From: Serripes groenlandicus
Taxonomy: Eukaryota; Mollusca; Bivalvia; Cardiida; Cardiidae
Assembly: GCA_031761405.1 (NCBI GenBank)
Contig: JASEVX010000099.1
Coordinates: 496,001 to 560,000, forward strand
Direction: 5' to 3'
Length of the DNA stretch: 64,000 bases
Positions 37,301-46,300 of the stretch are shown here, one piece after another. A program made the translations under genes and the position numbers. Positions within the stretch are counted from its first letter, which is position 1. Each line of letters opens with the position of its first letter. The notes beneath the pieces are model-generated. The model searched no databases and was not told the DNA's origin. It saw only the letters and a program-made list of their open reading frames with translations.

Positions 37301-40300
37301 GCTGTATGTGGGAAAGGGTTAAAAGAATGTGTTTAGCAACAATATAATGATTGAGTGCTAAATAAGGATTTAAAAAAATAAATACTTGCATTATCTAGAG
37401 ATTGAGTATAATGAAAATTAAATTTGGATTTTTTTTGCCTATCCGGGACTGTGTATATGCAGTTACTGAGTTGCCTTGGCCAATGGCGGCATTAGCAAAA
37501 ATGTTTTTTTTTTTTACAATCATGTTCCTTCTCGACAAGCTAGCATAGCAATGTTAAGCAATGTTTCAGTTATACCAGGATGTTTTCTTGGTAATGTACC
37601 GAGTCCCGGTAGCTCAGTCGGTAACGACGCGGGCTGTCAATCCAGGGGTTGTGAGTTTGAATCCCGGCTCGGCCAACTTTCTTGACTTTGTTTGACAAAA
37701 GTCAATGCGTCATTTGTCTTCCACCAATGGGCCAAGTCTATGTAGAAAAGCAGCCAGTTGCTTGGGAAGATTGTTGTGTGCAGTACTGGTTCGAGAAAAC
37801 CAGGACACACATGAGTAGGTGAACTGGCCGCCGTGATATCAATTTCTTGGTAATGTACCAGTACTGCTGGTAAATTTATCCTGAGACCTGTGTGGAAGTC
37901 ATAATCTTATCCCCACAATTCTGAGCGCCAAGAAGGAAAGCCACTTCCCCCAATTTTGAAGACTTTGATATGTTTTGACTGGGGATTAAACTCAGGTCTT
38001 TTGCTCTTGAGCCGTTTACTCTAATCCCTACACCACTCAGAAGGTTTTGTTCACATTCACCTGTGTTTTTGGGATGGCTTACAGCTTTAAATATGCCTAA
38101 ATAGATTATTTTCATATGAACTATATTTATTCTAACAGTAAAAGGCACAACCCTATCAGTGATATTGACAACTATTATGTTTTGAATGTGCAGATAGAGG
38201 ACTGGGAAGAGTAAACTGGTCATTTGCCACCTATATTTTTTTTGTTACTCAACTTAACCATTTATATAGTGTTTGGGTCTCAATTGGGGGTTTATAACCA
38301 TTTATATAGTGTTTGGGTCTCAAGTGGGGGTTTTCAACCATTTATATATGGTTTGGGTCTCAAGTGAGGGTTTTCGAATTCAAAATATTCATTATTTTGG
38401 ATGAAACTTCACAGAAAGCATCCTCTGAATGTCCTCACCAAAATGTGTCAAAATGTGTTTTATCCATGCAGAATTCTGGTTTCCATGGCAGCCACAAGAA
38501 AAATACTTGGCCGATTTTCAAATAATTTTGTAGAAATGTTCCTTGGGTGACCCTCTACCAGATTCCTTCAAGCCATGATGATAAATGTAGCCGCCAGAGG
38601 GCAGGGCTATTTTGCCTTACACAGCTATAGTGAAAACTTATTATTATTGTGGTTGGCATGATAAATCACATAAATCAGATGAGCGATCCAGGGCATTCAT
38701 GGCCCTCTTGTACTTATTAGCTTGACTTTTGAAAAAACGAGAGCTATTGTCATGACCCTGGCGTCGTTTGCGGTGTGGTCGTCCGGTTAAGGTTTTTTGT
38801 TGGCGGCGGCGGGGTCGTCCGGTTAAGTTTTTTGTTCAGCTCAGCTTCTAGCTCAGCTTCTTTTTATTTTCTGTTTTCTCCCTATCAGTCGAGCGTCTGT
38901 GCCGTATGCGGTGCTCTTGTTTTTTTATGACGTTACATTAAGGAACACTTTAATTTATTTTAACACAGGGCCAAAGATTGAAGATGGACAAAATAAAGAA
39001 CGACTTTCAGGAGTGTTTACAGAGATTTCAAACTTTACAAAAGGTACATGTATAATATTATAATCTGAATAAAAAACAGTATTGGGCTATCTGAAAAAAT
39101 GAAATCATATGTTACCAGATAGAATTATATGTGAAACATGATTAACCTACAATATTACAAAACTGAATACATATGCTCACTGAAATGGTTTATCCCTGTC
39201 CCATGTGCATATTTTTCTATCAAGTAGTTGCATGTAACTGACATCAGATTCTCCTTTTTGAATCATTTATTTGAATTATTCTGTAAATGCCATCTGCTTA
39301 AGCCCTCTACCACTTGTCGACACATTTTGACACATCTGCAGCAGACGACTTTTGAAAACATTGTGACAAAAAAAGAAATTGCTCAAAACAAGCAATTTCT
39401 CCTTTTGCCACAATGTTTTTAACTCTATTTAATAATTAAATTCTCTTTTATTGAGATTGTTCATGTTTTTGTCAATACATGTATGTTTTGAAAGTTGTCT
39501 GCTGCTGAATTGTTGTAAGAGTTAAATCATCTGGGGAATATAGAATTAGATCTGCAATGTGTGAAATATTATTTTCATTTTTGAAAAGATGGTCTGCTTC
39601 AAAGATTATCCCATGTACAATTAATTTGCAGCATACGACTTTGAAAACATCAAGGCAAAAACATGAAAAAGCTTTATTAAAATTTGTATAATTACTGAAA
39701 AGAGTTGAAAACATTATGACAAAAGAAGAAATTGCTTGTTTTGAGCAATTTCTACTTTCGTCAGAATGTTTTCAAAAGTTGTCAGCTGCTGAGGCGTCAG
39801 AAAGCGATAATTAACCGAGCTTGTATTTTATTCAAGATCAAAAGGAGAAACTTTTCATAATGTTCAATAATAACACTTACATTTATAGAGACTTTGCATA
39901 CAATTACTTCGATATTTTCAAAGTCATCTACTGAAGTCATGATGTATGTGGAAAAATGTTAAAATCTGTAAGTACCCAAAACTAAAACTGATATGCTGGA
40001 ATCCATATCGGGCTCAGCCCTGAAGCGTAGAATAGACAATATTTATCTACATACCCATGATCTCTATGAAATCCATTCATATATACTTTGTTGATATTTC
40101 AGAAAGCTGCTCAAAAAGTGAAAGATGTTAGTAGAATGGAGAAACCTAAACCTAAACCTGCTTCATCCGGCTGGCTGGTGGGTATAATTTACAATTCAAA
40201 CATTGACCATTCATATAATATTATTAACTCTTTCCCTCTTACAAACAGGCGCTTTTTGATGCCTATGCAGCAGGCGACTTTTGAAAACTTTGTGGCAAAA

Positions 40301-43300
40301 GAAGAAATTGCTCATAATGCAGCAGACAACTTCATTTACAGAGATTTTCCATATTTTTGTCTAAATGTTTTCGAAGTTGTCAGATTTGTCGTAGGTTGAA
40401 AGTGTTAGGGGTCATCTGCATTGAAAATGACTGAGTTGTTAAAAACTAAAGCGTTATACAGTCAAACTTGCGATCAGCAGCCACCCAAGGGACATGATGA
40501 AACTTGCTGCTTAAGACAGGTGGCTGCTGATCACAAATTTCATGACTTGGTTGGATTTGATCAAGTTTTGTCAGTTCACATAATATTCCATGTAACTGTT
40601 AGGAATAGTCATGACTCATTACATTACATTACAAATAGTAAATTGTCTTTATAAACTTGTATTAACGATATTTAAACATTGTTATACAGATTTGTAGCTT
40701 TTTTCTATCAAATATTTCTCTATAGTTTAAACCGACGTTTACAACTAACTTGACTATCAAATATTTTTTTTACTTCACTTTGAAATTGGCCGAATAACGT
40801 ATTCGGAAATAATAGCGTCAGAATCTACGTCTACATCTTGAAAAGATTTACTCGATAATCTTTAGATTTAAAATGGAAATGGGAATATAAATTGACTTTA
40901 GGCTTCAAAGTGGACATTAACTTTCATTTTAACATATAAATGTACTGTCTTTCGGTCTAAAACGTTCATAAATATCTTTTTCAATTTATCAATTTTGCCC
41001 GACATCGTAAACAGAAAAGAAATCTCAACTTCTTGTTGATGAATCATGCAACTATCATTCGGCACACGTCGGCTGTTTTCGGTACCCTAGATCTAACATG
41101 TAAACAGCTTACGCGTATGGAAGGAAAAAAAACGATAATGTGATTGTCACAGTATGCTTATTACATGTATGTATTAGACACCGATAATTTAACACCTTGT
41201 GAATCCAAGTCGTGTGTTGATTGACCGTTGAACACAGCAAGATTCCACGTTTCAAAGGGGACCGCTGATCAAGGCAGTTTATAGAGTATAATTGATTGGG
41301 AGGGATTAAAGTGACCGTTTAAAGCATGTGACCGCTGATCGCATGTGACCGCTCACACAAGTTTGACTGTAATTCTAAAACGGGAAGTATAAATTTAGAG
41401 ACATTATTTGAAAAACATTGTGGATAAAAGAGACATTATTCCTGTAACCGTTATAAATAAGTTTAGGAACAGGGCCTGACTGTGGCAAATGCTCTACGAA
41501 GTTGCAACAGAAGTTGTCATATACCGCATACCGCTTTTACCCTTTCACACATTCAACACATCTGCAGCAGATGACATTGAAAACATCTCAAAACAAGTAA
41601 CAATTCGACTTAACGATACAATAAAGATGGTTGAAAGGGCCCATTAGGCCTACATTTAACCCTTTCCCTCATATAGACGCTTTCTGACTATATTAATAAC
41701 TAATGTGGATAATCGTGCTTGTATGGCTTTAATCAGGAGTGTTCAAATAAGGTTTACAAGGGAGGAACATGGGAATGAAGCTACATTTTCATATTTACAC
41801 ATTGTCCTTTTTGAGTTATGTTGTCAGGCATAGTATAAACAAATATAAGAATGTTACGAGTAAGGCATCGAATAAATCAGATGTAATGTTATCATAAGAA
41901 TAGAGTTTTAGAATAGGCATATTCTTATAATATAGGAATAATGTACGTTGCTTGTTTTCATCCTCAATATATATCTTCACAAGTTGTCGATCGAGTCGAT
42001 CTGTTTTGACTGAAATTTTCCCTTCGCTGATAAGCGATATCAAACATAATTTCCTTTGCAAATGGCTTCGGTCCAATAAATGTCCGCGATATATTGACAA
42101 ATGAAATAATTAGAATCCTTTACATTTGTTTTTCTTTTAGCGAAAACTTCCTAACAATTCATCAAGGGGCGTATGAATTTCATCTGCATAAATAACTGAA
42201 GAAAGAGTTCTGTAGATATGTATCACCCGGAATTCAATTTAAACTATAGTTTGTCAATGTAAATATTTCTTTTAGAAAGATAAATTGAGTTTTCATCAAT
42301 ATTACCCTTTAAATATTAAACCAAAGCGTCTACTTAAAAAAAATCACCTAATTATATTGATTATTACGCCAACATCTTGTTATTCGATTGAGGCTACATA
42401 CGGGGAATGAATTACGACTAGGGCTCCATACGGGAGAATTAATTACTAAGCCAGGATAAGTTATGTGACTTTTTAGCTCGACTTTTGAAAAAACGAGAGC
42501 TATTGTCATGACCCTGGCGTCGGCGGCGTGGTCGCCCGGTTAAGGTATTTTGTTTAGCTCAGCTTTTTTTCTTTCTGTTTTCTCCCTATCAGTCGAGCGT
42601 CTGTGCCGTACGCGGTGCTCTTGTTACACCTCAGCACTTTCAGGAAACTCATTTAAAGCATTAAAGAAATAGAATAATTGTTTGTTTAAGTGTTTTATCG
42701 AAATTTCTTTCATCTTGTGAAAAGCAAAGGGTTATAGATTCACATGTGGCTACGCCACTTTTGAAAATATCACCTTTGCTTTTCACTCGATGAAAGAAAT
42801 TTCGATAATACACTGAAACAAACATTTATCCTCTATATCCTTTTGTAAAAGACCTATGATTGAGACTGTTTTGCACTATTTTACATCTTTACTTTATTTA
42901 CAAAAAGGCTTTAAACACTTGCTGTGTTTCTAACCAAATAATAATAACAGACATACAGGTACAAAATTAAAGATAAATTAATAGGAAAATTGTGAAAACA
43001 ATATAGACAAAATTTACAATATTTTTTCTACAACACTTATATGTAAAAAATAAAATAACACTATGTTTTGGGTACTCAAAAGAATAGGGTTTGGTTGGGT
43101 AATAATAGAGAAATTATGGGGGAAAGAGCTGTATACCCCTCCTTATCTGGACCTCTGCATAATCAAGGATCACAAATTTCCTGAAATTTGTTTTAAGGAT
43201 GAGGAAGAGGACCAAGCTAATCTTGTAGAAGATGACTCACGAAGACAACAGTTAATGGCACAAGAACAAGTGATAGATGATGATTTAGATTTAATAAGGG

Positions 43301-46300
43301 AGAGAGAGGAGCAAATACGAGCTTTAGAGGTACGTAAAAGATACATCTGGAAACCACTCAGTCTTCATTTTAACCTTTTCCCTCATATAGACGCTTTCTG
43401 ACACCTTTGCAGCAGACAGTTTTTTGAAAACATAGTGACAAAAGAAGAAATTGCTCAAAACGAGCAATTTCTCCTTCTGCCACAATGTTTTCCACTTTAA
43501 GTCGCAGGTTATCCATTCAATTATAGAGATTTTCTATTTTTTGACAAATGATCTTCAAAGCCGTCTGCTGCAGAATTGTCGTATGAGGGAAAGAGTTAAG
43601 ATTGTCCGTTTTAAAAAAAAATGTCAGGTTATTGTGATACCCTTGGTGTGGTCAACATCTGCGTCGTCACAAAACTTTAACCTTGGGTCATAGCTCAAAA
43701 ATCGTTCAACATTTTCAAATGAAACTTGAGACGAATGTTCCTGGGAACAATACGCATGTCTATACCAAGTCACATAACTATGACTTTTATAAGCATTCAG
43801 TAATGCCCCTTTTTTAGCTCACCTATGCACAAAGTGCATGGTGAGCCATTGTGATCACATTTTGTCTGGCGTGCGTCGTGTGTCGTCAACATTTCAGCTT
43901 GTTAACACTCTACAGGCTACATTTTGCATCCAATCTTCATGAAAGTTTATCAGAACATTCATCTCCATTAAATCTTGGACAAGTTAGAAACTGGACTATA
44001 TGAGGTCAAAAACTAGGTCACTAGGTCAAATTGAAGGAAAATCTTGTTAACACTCTAGAGGCCGCATTTTTTGCTTCAGAAGTTTGAAATTTTATCAGAA
44101 TGTTTGTCTTAAAGATATCTAGGTCAATTTCGAATACGGGTCATATTGGTTAAGAAACTAGGTCAATAAGCCAAATTGAAGGAAAATCTTGTTAACTCTG
44201 TAGAAGACACATTTTTTGCTACAGCAGCTTGACATTTAATGAGAATGTTAAAATGATATCTAAGCCAAGTTCGAATATGGGTCATGTAGGTTCAAAAACT
44301 AGGTCACTAGGCCAAATTGAAGGAAAATCTTGTTAACACTTTGAATGCCGCATTTTTTGCTTCAGCATCTTGAAATTTGGTCAGAATGTTATATCTAGGT
44401 CAAGCTCGAATATGGGTCATATGGGGTCAGAAACAAGGTCAATAAAGGAAAATATTGTTCAAACTCCGTAGGCCGCATTTTTACTTTGAGCAAGTTGAAA
44501 ATTTGTCAGAATGTTGTCTTGATGATATCTAGTCCATGTTGGAATATGGGTCATATCAGGAAAAAAATATAAATCACTAGGCCAAATGAAGGAAAATCTT
44601 GTTAACACTGGAGGTTGCATTCAGAATAATTGTCTTGATGTGTTTTGCATTACAGTACATTGTATAATTAAGGTGAGCGATCCAGGGCCATCATGGCCCT
44701 TTTGTTTACTTAACAGACAAGCGCTCTTGTTTGAGCAGCAACAGCTCAGTCGATAACCTTGGTGTCTTTTGATTCAGGGACCAAGAATTTTAATCCATTA
44801 ATTCTTTCATATGAATGACTAGCATCTTTTGAGCATTACTCATCTCTATATGAGCCGTTCAGCGAGAAAATCAACATTATGGCCTCTGCGTAATGTACCG
44901 ACCCAGATCAGCCTAAGCATGCCACACAGGCTAACCGGGACAGACTCCTTTCGCCTCCTGTGGATTTCCTGTTTCAGGAATCATTACTCTATATCTCTAT
45001 CCCCTGAGATGGAATGTGTCGGCCCGGATTAGTCTGCGCAGACAGCACAGGCTGATATGGGTCGATATATTACGCAGATGCCATAATGTTGGTTTTCTCG
45101 CTGGACGGCTCATTTGTGTTTCACCAATGAGATAAAGATAGCCAGTTGGCAAGGAAGAATGTTGTGTGGAGTAATGTTGCAAGAGAGCCAGAAAATCTAT
45201 AGAATCTCTTGTTGTTTACTTATTTCGTTTGTAAAGATGTGAGAAATACCAAAATTGATGTACTTGCAAAACCTGAATGGCTTGACTATCCAAGGTCAAC
45301 TTGAAAATAAGCCTGCATATACATAGTATGCTAGTCTCATGGCATTTATATGATAATGTATCATTTCAAAACATTAAAGAAAATTAATTTGACTATCTTG
45401 AAACTATAAATTCTCCTTGGTTTAGTGTTGGGATTGATAGTATATTGTAAATGCAACAGAATAGTAAAGCAGATTTTGTGTGTCTTGAAAGCAAATCTAG
45501 AATTTTGTAAATTGATTAGAAAATGCCCTATTAATGAGCCACAGTTAGAGACTTGTTGCGCAATGCTTTTTCAAACAACCAAAACAACTATGAGTATTTT
45601 GCCAATGGTAATTTTTGTGTATATTTCATGTAGTTGGGCTAAACTTGGGTAGCCCTTTCCAACATGTTGACGTTTTCTGACACCTGCAGCAGACAAAATT
45701 ATTTGAAAAAATTGTAACTAATGAAGAAATTGCTCAAAATCAGTAATGTCTGCTTTTGCAACAGTGATTTCAACTCTTTTCAATAATTTCTTTTTCAATT
45801 TTAGAAGTTTTCCATATTTTAGACAAAATGTTTTCAAAGTCGTCTGCTTCAGATTTGTTGTATGTGGGAAAGGGTTAAGTTGAGCCACAGTTAGGTACTT
45901 TTTGCACCACGTTTTGACATTCACTGCAAAAGCACTTATTTTTCCAAAAGTAACATATGTGTATATTACATGGAAGCGGGCAAAACTCAGGTAGCTTAGT
46001 CAGTAACTATGGTAAGAAAACTGTCAATCGAGGGGTAGTGAACTCGAAATGCCCCAAAAAGATACTAAGATTTGCAAAAGTCAATGTGACAAGTATCCAT
46101 CTTCTCTGTAAAAAAGCAGTTAGGAGCTTGGAAATATTGTTGTGTGCATTACTGATTTGGGAAGGCAGGAAACACATGGGTAGGTGAACTGCTGAAAACG
46201 GGTTGAAAATGGCATTAATCTCTTGTCAATTAATACATGTCAGCTGACAAGCAAGGCTCTGATAAGTCTTCACTACATTTATTTTTCATTTTAAATTATT

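Noticed and set aside
43063..43401. 112-residue frame as a separate gene
   Set aside because: Only 43198-43329 is coding (syntaxin exon 7); the rest is intron on both sides and MITE at the end.
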